Shown: in pieces, positions 11,088 through 22,475 of the stretch | How positions within the stretch are numbered: the stretch's first letter is position 1 | How the letters are laid out: every line of letters starts with the position of its first letter | Assembly: GCA_963556145.1 (NCBI GenBank) | Contig: OY744466.1 | Location: forward strand, 2,542,001-2,606,000 | Origin: Hygrocybe punicea | Taxonomy: Eukaryota > Basidiomycota > Agaricomycetes > Agaricales > Hygrophoraceae | Length of the DNA stretch: 64,000 nucleotides | Direction of reading: 5' to 3' | The notes under the pieces: model-generated | What the model was told of the DNA's origin: nothing | The model's input: the letters and a program-made list of their open reading frames with translations, nothing else | Databases searched by the model: none | Program-made: the position numbers and the translations under genes

Positions 11088-11344
11088 GTGGTCGTGACAG
11101 TATGTGACTACTATGGCGGTCTGGCCATATTTTCAAAGTCCGCTATTACAGTCAATCGAAATTACTCTGTCTCAGGGGCTCGGACCCAAAATGTAAGACC
11201 AAGGCATTCCCTTATTTACGATTATAAAAGCTTTGTTGGTAACACATTTCCTATATATGTATTATTGACAATGTAATTATGGATATCTGCGTTTGTCACG
11301 CTTTATCACGTGACATTCCTGGAGTATGGATGCGCCCTATCTTA
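11053..11344. repeat. 38-bp inverted repeat pair around a 216-bp spacer
   Basis: The arms are 11053-11090 and 11307-11344. They match over 38 bp with one mismatch and include gaatgtcacgtg at the inner ends. The left arm overlaps the start of the orphan gene at 11087, so the right arm may be a short inverted duplication of that gene's start. Confidence 0.8.
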
Positions 11345-12489
11345 GATGTTTCTGCAAAATATTTTCATCAGCTTCATGTCATCTGATAGAGGCTTCACTA
11401 CTTTTCCGCAAACTTCTGTAGGGTGAAATGAGATTCAGGGTGACTCCATACACCACCGCAAACCTGTCGAACTAGGACTGAATGGCAAATTGCAGTGAAA
11501 TCATTGAGGTTTTGGCTCATGATTTCATTCAGAAACTAAAATTTTCAATGTTTAAAAATTGCATCAATGCAAGCAAAACACATACAACTCCAACTTCTAA
11601 TCCAATTCCAGGAGCACAGTGAAAGTCACCATTGACGGGATTCGAACATCAGGAAAAACACTATAGCTCTGAGACACTCTCAGAGTGTCTCAGAGTGTCT
11701 CAGAGTGTCTCAGAGTGCTCAGAGCACCAGAGCTCTCAGAGTGACCTGGGATGGTCTGAAAGCACAGTGGCTGACTATTCTGCACTGAGAGCGCTCTGGG
11801 ACACTCTGAGACACTCTGAGGAAGGTCCTCAGACCATCACAAAGAAGTCTTGAGAGCTCTCGGAAGTATATGTTATTGAAATAATGCTGTTCTGTAGTGC
11901 ATGCTTCTGTTATCTGTAATTGAGATGTTCATTCACAAAGTCAGAAGAAGTTCAAAATGCTGAGTAACATTAAAAATGTGAATAATATAATTCTAATTGT
12001 AATTTCAGTTGTATTTAATATATAAATAAATATTAACTATCAATTATTAAATAATACTTTATCCTGAAATTATTATTAATTAAGTATCAATGACAATACA
12101 GCTGGTTGACTTACAAAGCACCGTTAAGTTAAGTGAGCTGGAGAGTAAGCAAAGCATGTGAGTTATATAGTGTTTGAAGATGTGCACGGACCATTTGTCT
12201 GTGTTTGATAGAAATGCATGCCAAACATTGCCAATGTAGCGGTCAGGTGTCCAAAAAAGGCAATCATTTTATTGCCATAAAATTGACAACTTTTTAGGAA
12301 ACAGTTTTCAAAGGGTCAGAGTCCCCAGGTTAGTAATGCCAAATGGAACTGATCCAACCCCAGTTCAAACTGCAAACCACAATCTCTATTTAGCTATGTA
12401 GATACTCAAATATATATTTTCATGTCTGAAATCGTGTATCATGTGATCATTACACGATTCGAGGTTTCTTCACCAACAACAACAACACA
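11345..12489. other. Intergenic, with a GAGTGTCTCA low-complexity block
   Basis: No gene recognised. Positions 11660-11830 hold tandem 10-mers of the gagtgtctca type in both orientations, which can fold on themselves. A related ctctcagaca block occurs at 13290-13322. The remainder to 12480 is AT-rich. Confidence 0.6.
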
Positions 12490-12902
12490 AGGCCAATGAA
12501 CGCGACATCATGTCGCGTTTATGGACACACTGTGGTAAGTCTCATCATTTATCTTAACTTTACTATCTGTTACAGGAAACTTGACCGCGACCACATCACG
12601 AGCCCACGCCAACGCCAACGCAATCCAACGCCAACGCAATGGCAACGGACGCGGGACAGCCGCAACCCCACCACCACCACCACCACCAGCAATGGCAACG
12701 GCAACGGCAACAATGATGACGGCAACGGCCAGCAGCAGCGCCAACAGCAGCAGCGCCGGAAATAGCACACCGGCAACAGCAGCAACACCGGCAACAGCAG
12801 CAATGCTGGCAGCAGCCGTGGCAGCAGCAGCAGTTGCAGCAGCAAGGGCCATGGCAGCAATGGCCACAGCAGCAGCAGCAACAGCGACAGTGGCAACGGC
12901 AA

Positions 12903-12937
<35 letters not shown>

Positions 12938-13000
12938 CTGGACGGCTCCCCCGCGGCCCAACTACCTCGCGAAGTGCAGCGCCATATCAATTGATACGTG
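12490..13000 (+). repeat. Trinucleotide-rich (CAG/CAA/GCA) low-complexity region
   Basis: The region is built from imperfect GCA, CAA and CAG triplets with gccaacgc repeats at the left. A possible exon at 12496-12533 ends in a good donor (gtaagt), and an acceptor (ttacag) at about 12576 could join it to a stop-free frame of about 130 codons. All three plus frames and the minus frames give homopolymer-like proteins (Ala, Gln, Asn/Thr), so the open frames are expected from composition. A Gln-rich gene cannot be excluded. Confidence 0.6.
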
Positions 13001-13049
13001 CCTGCCATTCACAAGGAGAACAGAGCTATGAGGGGGTGAGCCCACCTCG

Positions 13050-13205
13050 GTCCTGGGTTCAGACGTGTCTGAACCCAGACCGAACGCGGAGAGACGGTTC
13101 GATGCCGTCTGGGTCTGGGTTTGGCCCTGCGCCAAACCAGACCCAAAGTTCAGTTCACGGTTCCGCCAAAAAGGCAGAACCGGACCGAATTGAACTTCAG
13201 CAACA
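13050..13205. repeat. Three consecutive stem-loops
   Basis: Three adjacent inverted repeats are visible: a perfect one at about 13055-13078 (tgggttcagac and its complement), one at about 13106-13142 (gtctgggtttgg with ccaaaccagac around ccctgcg), and one at about 13155-13197 (gttcagttc and ggttccgcc arms around aaaaa). They sit end to end in a GC-rich patch. The function is unknown. Confidence 0.7.
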
Positions 13206-13317
13206 CTAGTACTGTGGGTACAGGTGCAGTGTTCAGAACGTATTCTCTAACATGTAAACTCTATGGGACTCTATGGGACTCTGAGGTAGTCTGCAGCACT
13301 CTCAGACACTCTCAGAC

Positions 13318-14275
13318 ACTCCTGTGACACCCTGGGAAAATGCAACATTCCCAGGATAACGTGAGAGCCAAAGTGTTTTTCCTGATGAATGAGTATAGAT
13401 AAATACGATGAGCCAGCTCACTCCTTTTCTGAACAAAATGTCAGCATTTAAAACGATTAAAGATTCAACATTTACTTGCGACAGTCCATAACAAAATTTG
13501 TCAAAGCCTGTAAATGTTTGATTAACGAGTTTGGTTGCTCGGGATTGACGCAAGTTTCGATATCGATTTCGAATAGTTCTCTTCCTTCGACCGGCTCCAA
13601 AAACCATGCAGCAAGATGATTAACGATAGAGTGAAATGGATTGCCACGAGAGGGAATATTGCTGAGCTGGATGTTAACGATGGCGAGCGAATTTGTGTTT
13701 TGTTGGGTATAGTTGCCCCTTAGGGAGGTGGGACTGATCTCCCCGATAACATCTTCTATCACAGAATCTCCACGGTAGAGCGGCTGAAATTAAAATAGTA
13801 AGATGGTATATTATAAGCAGCGAAAATTCAGAACAACATACATAATAAGGTTTTTTCCGCATTGGTGACGACAAATGACAAGAAACACATTTAAATCGAA
13901 CAATACAGGCATGTAACAAATCCGTCTTTTCTTGAGGGACTTTGAAGCATTTGCTGCAAATCGCTCCAGAAATGGCAATCCAACAAGTTGCCACCATTGC
14001 CACAACCAGAACAAAACTGTGAACAATTGTGCAAGGTTGTGAAAATGCATGATTATAATATAAATAGGTCTCACCAAATCATTTCCAAATGGTGGAGCCT
14101 AATGGTCGCAATTATTTGTTGTACTAGTCATTCATTTATATTATCTGTTTCTTACCGATGTTTCCCACTGTACAGAGGGCTGCAACTTGAGAAGTTCCAT
14201 TGAAGGTTTCTTAAGCGTCACACGGACAGATGGAGACCCCATGCTTTTCCTGCTTGTCTGCTTAATCTTGGGCAT
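13318..14275 (-). pseudogene. PHD-finger orphan gene, frameshifted and 3'-truncated
   Basis: Exons on the minus strand begin with MPKIKQTSRKS at 14275. A zinc-finger exon follows with FCSGCGNGGNLLDC, then, after a frame change near 13965, AICSKCFKVPQEK and CVSCH. Together these supply the Cys-rich pattern of a PHD finger. Later exons (about 13765-13480 and 13435-13320, introns ending in ttcag) encode a conserved orphan region including SWLIVFIYTHSSGK. This architecture is known from Agaricomycete proteins found near JmjC-type and transposon genes. The reading frame is lost at the gagtgtctga repeat near 13318, so the 3' end is missing. PHD fingers read histone tails, but the target here is unknown. 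Confidence 0.6.
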
Positions 14276-14630
14276 GATCGCGGTTGATAACAATGTGGCT
14301 GGAGGTTATCTAAAGTCACATGATTAAGTGGAGGAGAAAGAATATTTTAATATTTAAAACAAGGAATGTAAATTCCGTCGTATTTAAGTTTAATACATAA
14401 CTTTCGGGTATGGCATGCTTCTTGCAAAACACCAAATGGGTTCATTATAAAGTGATGCAGTGGAATATGAAGTATATATCATGTATAGACTACAATTACA
14501 GTTGAATTATAAAGGAAGCTGGTCACAACCACCTCTACCCACACAAGTAACAGGTGCATGAAGTAAATGTAAAACAAGATTGGAGTCAAATACGATTCTT
14601 CAAGGATAGAACAAGGACGGTTGGGTATGA
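14276..14630. other. Intergenic spacer upstream of the PHD gene
   Basis: AT-rich sequence containing ctaaagtcacatgatt at about 14310, close to the PHD gene start. No gene seen. Confidence 0.5.
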
Positions 14631-14639
14631 CACCTCAAT

Positions 14640-16400
14640 AACAACATAATATGAATGCAACCAATGAAGGTTGTATGACAAAGATGCACTGCAGATGTGG
14701 GACAGCTCGATAATGAAATATGGGCTGGTGGGAAACATCTCCACCCAGGCAACCACCGAAGGTCGCATAAGAACGATGCAAAGAAGCATCTACGTCAAAT
14801 GAGACAGCTCAACACTCAACCATGGAAGGTCGCATAACAACGACGCACCAAAGCATGTTTGTCAAATGGGACGGCTCAACACACAACCACCAAAGGTCAC
14901 ATAACAACGACGCACCAAAGCATCTATGTCAAATGGGACAGCTCGACACATAACCACACAGGGTGCACAGTAGCATACCATGTCACACAGTATCTTGAAA
15001 GTACTTGACAAGTATACTAAATATCATTACCATAACATTCAACATGGTATTGTAACAGTATTCAGACATAAACTACAATACTTGTGCTCAAATTCATCTG
15101 AAGGTATGAAGGCAAATGAGACTTATACCTTTTCAATAACATCAAGCCTTTTGTTTCACTACTTTTACTGTATCTACAGCAAAGTACTGTATAGTTCAGA
15201 TAGAATACTTGCAGCCTAAGATGAATCAAAGTATTAAACTAGTAAGGAAGTTGTGCCACTTTCACTACTAGGATACATTTTGAATCCTTTCAAGATACAG
15301 TGTGAAATAGTATAGTACTGTTGCCATATTGTGGATTTAAGATACTGTGTCAATACTTTTAAGATACTGTTTCAGTACTTTTATTATAATAAAAATATCT
15401 TAAAAGTATTGACACAGTATCTTAAATCCACAATATGGCAACAGTACTATACTATTTCACACTGTATCTTGAAAGGATTCAAAATGTATCCTAGTAGTGA
15501 AAGTGGCACAACTTCCTTACTAGTTTAATACTTTGATTCATCTTAGGCTGCAAGTATTCTATCTGAACTATACAGTACTTTGCTGTAGATACAGTAAAAG
15601 TAGTGAAACAAAAGGCTTGATGTTATTGAAAAGGTATAAGTCTCATTTGCCTTCATACCTTCAGATGAATTTGAGCACAAGTATTGTAGTTTATGTCTGA
15701 ATACTGTTACAATACCATGTTGAATGTTATGGTAATGATATTTAGTATACTTGTCAAGTACTTTCAAGATACTGTGTGACATGGTATGCTACTGTGCACC
15801 CTGTGCCACTGAAGGTCACATAACAAAGATGCACCGAAGCATGTTTGTCGAATGGGACGGCTCAACACACAACCACCAAAGGTCACATAACAACGACGCA
15901 CCGAAGCATCTATGTCAAATGGGACAGCTCGACACATAACCACTGAAGGTCACATAACAAAGATGCACCAAAGCATGTTTGTCGAATGGGACAGCTCAAC
16001 ACACAACCACCGAAGGCCGCATAACAAAGATGCACCGCAGCATCTATGTCAAATGGGACAGCTCAGTAATGACATAAGGGCGGGTGGGAACCACCTCCAC
16101 CCGCGCAACCACCGAAGATCGCATAACAACGACGCACCGAAGCATCTCTGTCAAATGGGACAGCTCAACACTCAACCACGGAAGGTCACATAACAACGAC
16201 GCACCGAAGCATGTTTGTCAAATGGGACAGCTCAACACATAACCACCGAAGGTCACATAACAAAGATGCACCGAAGCATCTATGTCAAATGGGACAGCTC
16301 AGTAATGACATAAGGGCAGGTGGGAACCACCTCCACTCGCACAACCACCGAAGATTGCATGACACAGATGCATGGAAGCATCTATGTCAACACTGCTGAC
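14640..16400 (+). repeat. Minisatellite of about 67 bp, interrupted by palindrome copy 2
   Basis: Diverged tandem units of about 67 bp carry aaggtcgcataacaacgacg, then gcaccgaagcat and gtcaaatgggacagctcaac. Some units are extended by a gtaatgacataagggcgggtgg segment and a GC-rich cacctccacc run, giving a higher-order pattern. The array is split at 14957-15805 by the palindromic element, and the unit reads through when that is removed. Short open frames across it are products of the repeat. Confidence 0.9.
14957..15805. mobile_element. 849-bp palindromic element, copy 2
   Basis: Same length and ends as copy 1. It is flanked by CCA on both sides (14954-14956 and 15806-15808). It lies inside the minisatellite, and deletion of the element plus one CCA restores a normal repeat unit. 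The asymmetric centre (extra tactgtttcag on one side) is in the opposite orientation to copies 1 and 3, so this copy inserted the other way round. Confidence 0.92.
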
Positions 16401-16807
16401 ACTAAATAAATCCATTATGACGGTGAGTAGAAGGAATGGTACACTGCTAGAGGCCACTCACCGCTGTGCTGCATGAAAATTTATTGTTTGACACTATCTC
16501 ACGCTTCACGGTCACATGACACGCATTCACGGTCACATGACACGCATTCATGGTCACATGACATGCATTCACGCGTCAGTATCCTATTTTCTCATTCGAC
16601 GTTGTCAATCCAATAATGCACTGCAGATATGTCATTAATGCTCTTTTCCAGTACAAGCTTTTTTTTAAATCTCATCAAATTTGCCCCCACTGAACGCAAA
16701 TTGTTTATTTGGTCACATTTTATTACTGAACATTCAATTGGTCACGTGACGGTGTTCTTTTGACAAACGTCTCTCAACACCAATCATACAAAATACTCAG
16801 TTTCATC
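16401..16807. other. Upstream region of the JmjC-like gene with 21-bp repeats
   Basis: Three copies of a 21-bp unit (ttcacggtcacatgacacgca) lie at 16505-16570. Further on is tgaacattcaattggtcacgtgac (16727-16750), an instance of the recurrent boundary motif described in the findings. The ATG of the JmjC-like gene is 58 bp downstream. Confidence 0.65.
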
Positions 16808-19800
16808 ATGTCTTCTTCGGAAAATGTCGATAACAGTGCTTCTATGTCTGCAGCGGAATCTTCCTCTGCTCTGTCTCCCCGCACACGAATTCCTATTTGT
16901 GACACCAATGCATTTTTGCAGTTTCCCTGGGTCAATGGCATTGCTCTAGGCTCAAATTCCATCAAGAATGCAATAATGGATGCCTTCAAATTAGGTGGCA
17001 TGACAAACTCTTCCGCATTTCCAATCATAACCGTATGTGCCAACCTGAAGTTATTGCGACTGAAATATTCAATCAGTTTGGAATAGAGCCTCGCAGAGCA
17101 ACTTGATGGAGAGGATCCGATTCTTTAAATGACTGACCGTCGTTCGGACACAGTGGTGCAATATTTGTCTTCTGATGGCCATGGTTTGCGAGATGTCGAG
17201 AAATGGGACAAGTTTTGGTGAAACGATGTCGTGATAGCAGCTCATTTGCTCCTTCGATATGCTCTTCTTGATAAGCTGGTTGATGCTTTTGGAATTCCAC
17301 CAGCTCAAGATTTAAAGCCTATTCCACGTGCTTCAAATCCTCAACAAGGTGATAAATTGATCAAAGTCAGTACAGGATTGGTGTCGATTATCTGGAGTAA
17401 ATCGCCATTAATATTTGTTGCCAGCTCCTTCGCACTATATCAGATTGGACAAAACCTATTCGCAAACTACGTAAAATGTGCGATAAGCTCGTCGGCCTGA
17501 AATTGCTTCCCCAATCATTCACCTTTGAATCAACCTCAGACATTATGTCTATGGAACAATCTTCCGCACAACAATCACAACCCATCTTTGCGGTTAATTT
17601 GCCACATAATCCAACTGCACAGAAGGATGTTGAGATCAGCACTGGCATGCTTTATCATGTGGTCCTCAATCATCAATCCAGCAATGTCAATGAAGTGCTC
17701 TTGAATATGGAATTGCTTGCTTTTGCTTTCATTTGGTATGGCCAAGTGCGTGATCAATCGCTGATGTTCATGGTGTCCCTTACTGATTTCGCCAATTAGG
17801 CTGATGTTTATTTTGAATCAGATGCTAAAAAGTGGGCGCATTCAATTCAAAGTTATGTTCAATTGTCTACACAACTCGATTGAAAATTGATAATCAGTTG
17901 TATATAGTAAAGCCAACAGCGTCGATCTACCATTACAAGATGGTTTTTTAGACTCCCTTTCTGATACGAAAGTCGGTGGACAAATGTATGAACGAATGCA
18001 AAATTTGTTCCACCTTTTCTTGACCATATCGCCAATTCTTGCCCTTGTTTCACGAAAATTCAACAATGAATCTCACGCACGTCACCATCTCATCGCCGTG
18101 AGCAACACTTTAGCTCAATGACATTTGTTTCATATGCGGCTGATGATTCATGCTAGGCAACGTATGCCCTGGGCAATCAACGCCCTGAATTTTTAGCTTC
18201 CACAGAAAGAGCTTTATGGAAAGCGCTAGTCAGAATTTGTATGGGTTCCTCAGCTTTGAAGGAAATAGGTGTTTTTCTGGATGATTTCCAACGATTAGAC
18301 GAACATTTCAAGGGATGGGAAAATGAATTAGATTGGTTTTCTGTTGATCGTAGGTTCATACTTCTGATGTATACAGACCATAATAATTTTTGTCATAGGT
18401 GAATTGGGAAATGCGGATATCATTCCTGAAACCACAGCACACATTGAAGTCATCTCGGATGACATGTCAAATCTGTCAATAAATTCTTCAGGAGATTCAG
18501 TGGCTAATGAAGGACAGTCTTCAACCGCTCAAGATTCGCCTGTCCCAAGTGAAGAAATTCGACCGATAAAGATTCGTGTAAAACGTTCAAAGCCTGCACC
18601 TCTGTCGTTAGAGGTTTATGAACCAATGAGAACACGGAGTCAGACAAAGACTGTGGAGAAAGGAAAGGGCAAGGCGCAGAATTTGAGTGTGGTAAAGTCT
18701 TCCACAAGCCAGTGGAGACCTAGGACGGCCAGGAAAAAATATGTTCCTAAAACAAAGACCCCTGCCGCCAAGAAGAAACCAAGTCATTCCAAAGCTCTCG
18801 ATGATACCGAAAGCAGTGATGAAATCGATGAGCCAATTGTGATTGATCTTACCGGTGATGTACGAATTTTGAAAAGTTGAAAGTCACTGAATTTGAATGG
18901 ACATATTTGTAGGATTATGGCACCCCTGCACTCTTTGATCGCCCCCAACCTATCGTGAGTTTTGTTCATTTAATGGGCTAACATAAATAAATGGGCCTAT
19001 TCATCAGAGCTCCGAAGATGGTGTTAAATTGCGCCTGTATGATGGTGATCCGAAAAATGATCCTATTGATCATATCCACTGTTCCCCAACAACGGTGGTA
19101 AGTATAATATACCATAATCTCGGTCAAAAAGCGCAATAACAATAATATCTGCATCAGGCTCCTGTCGAACATGCCTTGCTCCGTGAGACTCATGAGCTCA
19201 TGGAAGCTAGCTACGTTGATGGAGTGCCTTTGCATCAATTACCCAGTGCTCATGATTTGCAATATGATCCAAATGTGTCCTGTATCTTCGTCGTCAAATG
19301 GCAGCAATTTCAAACCATGACACCCTCAACCATCCAGGAAATATTCCGGAAACGCCATATCTTGGTCTTAGATGCTCCAGTGGAGACCATCAACTTTGAT
19401 AGAGAGGGGTTGGAAACTTTGGGATCACTGAATTCCACACGCTCGGTACAAGGTAAAATATTTTAGCTATTCCATCGACATGGACAACTAACATGATAAT
19501 TATCAGTGGCTGAATTGCGGATGCAGCCAGGTGTCATGAACAAACCTGGGACATTGGAGCAGCTTTTCCTTGCTGTGAGCGATCCAAAAAATGAACAGGT
19601 GCTCAACTATCTCAACCTTCGCATGGGTCATATAAGCCAAGAACCACCTCCAAAATTTCGGTAAGTGCATTTTTGGTTGAAGTTACAAGATTTTGAATAC
19701 AAGTTAATCATAATTTCTGAATTGAAGCGCTTTCGCTTCACATGAAGTTGCTTGGCATGAAACTCGTGGCAGAGCCGGCTTTGTTCGTGAACGACCTCTT

Positions 19801-21229
19801 AATGATGATGTTATTTGGGGAACTGCTGCAACAAAACGGACAACGAGCTGGCTACATATCGACGACAATGGATTTGGAACAGTAGCTGTTGTCAAAACCA
19901 GAGCGAAGTATTGGGTGGTCATGAAATCGCGAAAAGATGAAGCAACAGATAGAACCGGTGATCTAGGAACCATCAGGGCTTATCCTCGGAATTGGACACC
20001 GAGCGAAAATGCTGGGAAAAATGTGTGGGATGCCGAAGGGATACTCCTATCGAAAGGTTCTGTATTGTGAGTGATAAACCGCAATGACATTTATTTTGCA
20101 AAACCGAGGTTTACATATGCTACAGTTACATGCATCCATGCACCCCTCATTACGTCTTAGGCATTGAAGACACCATCGTTCATGGTCGGCATTTTTATGC
20201 GACTTCCACGATATCTGATACGTGCTACGGCATCATCCACACTTTCGTAATGAGCATTGCGATCACAAATGCAGAACATGATGAAACTTGAACGTTTCTC
20301 AGAAGACTTTTGGCCATGTGGATTGATTATTTCATCAATAATCTCGAGCCTTCAGGTATGATAATCGCCGAAGACGTGTCAAAATATTTTAAATCAATAA
20401 TCCTGTCTTAACAGCAACCATTTTCAAGAAGTCGCACATACCAGACATTATGACCCAGCGAGGTTTCCTGGATGTCGTGATGGTAGGTAATCTCATCGAA
20501 TTGGCAGAAATCATCAACCGGATGCATTATGCTCGATCCACTCCACCGGAGGTCAAAGAGGAGCAAAACGTTAGCTGATTGAGGTATCACAAATTCCAGA
20601 ATTGGTTCTGCAAGAATTTCGTCGTGTTCATGGATGATGAGTGGATCAGTCCCTGGTACATCTTCAAGCGGTCCCTTGTTGAAATTTTGATGACTATTGT
20701 GGCATATAAACGGGAACAGCAGCCAGATTATCCAGCGCCTTTCCATTGCACTGCAAAGGCTGTTGAAACTGCAATCTGCTGCCATTTCACCGAAGATTGG
20801 CCCGAGTTGCTCCCAAAGCTGAAAGAACTGCTGGAGAATCTGAAGGTGGAGCTTTACTGGACAGGTCCTGAAATTCACATCCATCATCGTAATGATGCAG
20901 AATTCAACAAAAATTTGCCTGAACACATCAATCATCCAACCCATCCAATCCTTCTGGTTGAGGTAGATGGAAATGACAATGGAAATGCTGAAATTTCCAC
21001 CCATGGTGATCAGCGAGAGTCTCCTGCAGGAGATCATCATGGTGACCTTGAATCTGAAGACGAGGATGAACTCGTTTCTTCTAGTGACGAAACTGTGAAA
21101 CTTCTTGTCAGGGAATTCGGGAAAGATGCGACAGATTCCGACATGGACATCGATTCCGTCGAAAGTCATGATGAACATCCAGGTCCCGAAAACAAGGAGC
21201 GTTCAGATCGCAAACCTGGTCATCATTGA
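16808..21229 (+). pseudogene. JmjC-like 2OG-Fe(II) oxygenase gene, interrupted by many stops
   Basis: The gene starts MSSSENVDNSASMS and has many short exons. An acidic/Ser-rich linker at 18404-18880 precedes the catalytic part. The oxygenase core lies at about 19730-20290: HIDDNGFGT (19855 onward) gives the HxD metal motif, RAKYWVVM the co-substrate strand, and VHGRHFYATS the distal His, as in JmjC domains. Introns at about 19454-19505, 19661-19728 and 20068-20126 keep frame. A conserved acidic C-terminal region ends at 21229. In-frame stops occur at 17126-17128 (TAA), 17219-17221 (TGA), 17797-17799 (TAG), 17881-17883 (TGA), 20289-20291 (TGA) and 20576-20578 (TGA), plus a frame change near 17030. 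JmjC proteins usually demethylate lysines, but this copy is probably inactive. Confidence 0.7.
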
Positions 21230-22475
21230 AAGCATTCTGATGCACAAGGTGGGCTCATTGAAGATATGTGAAATATGTTATACAGAAATGCGAATCAGCA
21301 GGTGATGAAAACCACCAGAAGAAACACAGGCATCAGGAGTGATTTTCGGGTGTTCAAATTCAGCAGCATTTTTTTTTACGGCACCTCATGTACAATTTTT
21401 ATGAAATTTGTTTTTTCCGATTGTTTCACAATGCTGAGATGGGATTCCAACACCACGAAGACCCCTGGAAAAAGTTCGAAAACCATAGGTAAAATAAATA
21501 GAGTGATATCTAATCAGGATCGACAGCTGTGCAGATGTTGATCGCCGACATGTTGTCCATTGCTCCCTCAACGATCTCGAAGACTCCAAATGTCTTAAAA
21601 ACAGAAAGCATTATTAGTTCCTAGATTTAACTCAGCACTTATAGATCGATGACTACAACAGTCACATGATTATTTGAATATTCAGAACGTCTTCCAAAAT
21701 TTTGTTTCACGAATCTATCCCCAAAACGACTTGATTTTTATGGTTTATTTTCAGCAAACAGTTTATGTGATAGAACAACTGATTAGTGTTGAATATTGCC
21801 CTGTGAAAATTCCGAAGATTCAAATATTTTTATATAATTAAATATTCTATTTACATACGATAAGATATGTAAAAGATGATAAGATATGATCAAGACTTCG
21901 ATCCTATCAAAGCTTCCATTCCATCAACATATACGGGAGTTCGTTGTTTCCTTCATAGATATACAAATATACAAATATACTCTTGCCATTCATGTAGCCA
22001 AGGAAACAGAAAGCATACCACTGCAAACTGTTTGTGCTATGAGTATGCTCTATATACTTTGGATAGAACTTTTTGAGAAGTTTCTGAACAAACATACTTC
22101 TTCCATGCGCCGAACTTGCCCATCTTTTCTTAACAATCCTGAATGAGAATTACCAGACAGGGAGTATATACACCTGAGAATTTCTCAACGAGAATATGAT
22201 GCGAATCATCTGGTGAGTTGCTTATGTGTCTCATCCACTAACTTGGCTAGCTGACATCTACTAGTTTTGTAGCATTTATCGCAGACTCCTTCATAGGTGT
22301 CTTTGTCCCAGCATGGGTCATTGAACCTGATCTATTACTCCAATTTGAAATAATGAGCATTCGCAGGTCTTCTTCTACCTAGGTGTATTGGGTTCTGTGC
22401 TTGCTTTCGCATGAGGTATAATCCCAGACGAAAACAGGGCGTTTAACCCTGAGATGTTGATGAGTTTATTAACAT
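21230..22475. other. Intergenic region between the JmjC-like and Ulp1-like genes
   Basis: AT-rich, with short open frames and no recognisable product. It contains the boundary motif gtcacatgattatttgaata at 21661, in the opposite orientation to the copy upstream of the JmjC-like gene. Confidence 0.5.

Noticed and set aside
11625..11660. Sequence gacgggattcgaac, similar to a tRNA T-loop or B box
   Set aside because: The flanking bases do not form a T stem and no A box or anticodon arm is visible, so a tRNA or tRNA-derived SINE is not supported.
12508..13008. Poly-Ala, poly-Gln and Leu/Cys-rich open frames on both strands
   Set aside because: They reflect the GCA/CAG triplet composition; every frame gives a low-complexity protein.
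14640..16400. Regularly spaced repeats reminiscent of a CRISPR array
   Set aside because: The units are contiguous and diverged, with no constant repeat and unique spacers, and the genome is eukaryotic.
20408..21178. 256-codon minus-strand open frame
   Set aside because: It is antisense to the better-supported C-terminal exons of the JmjC-like gene and shows no domain.
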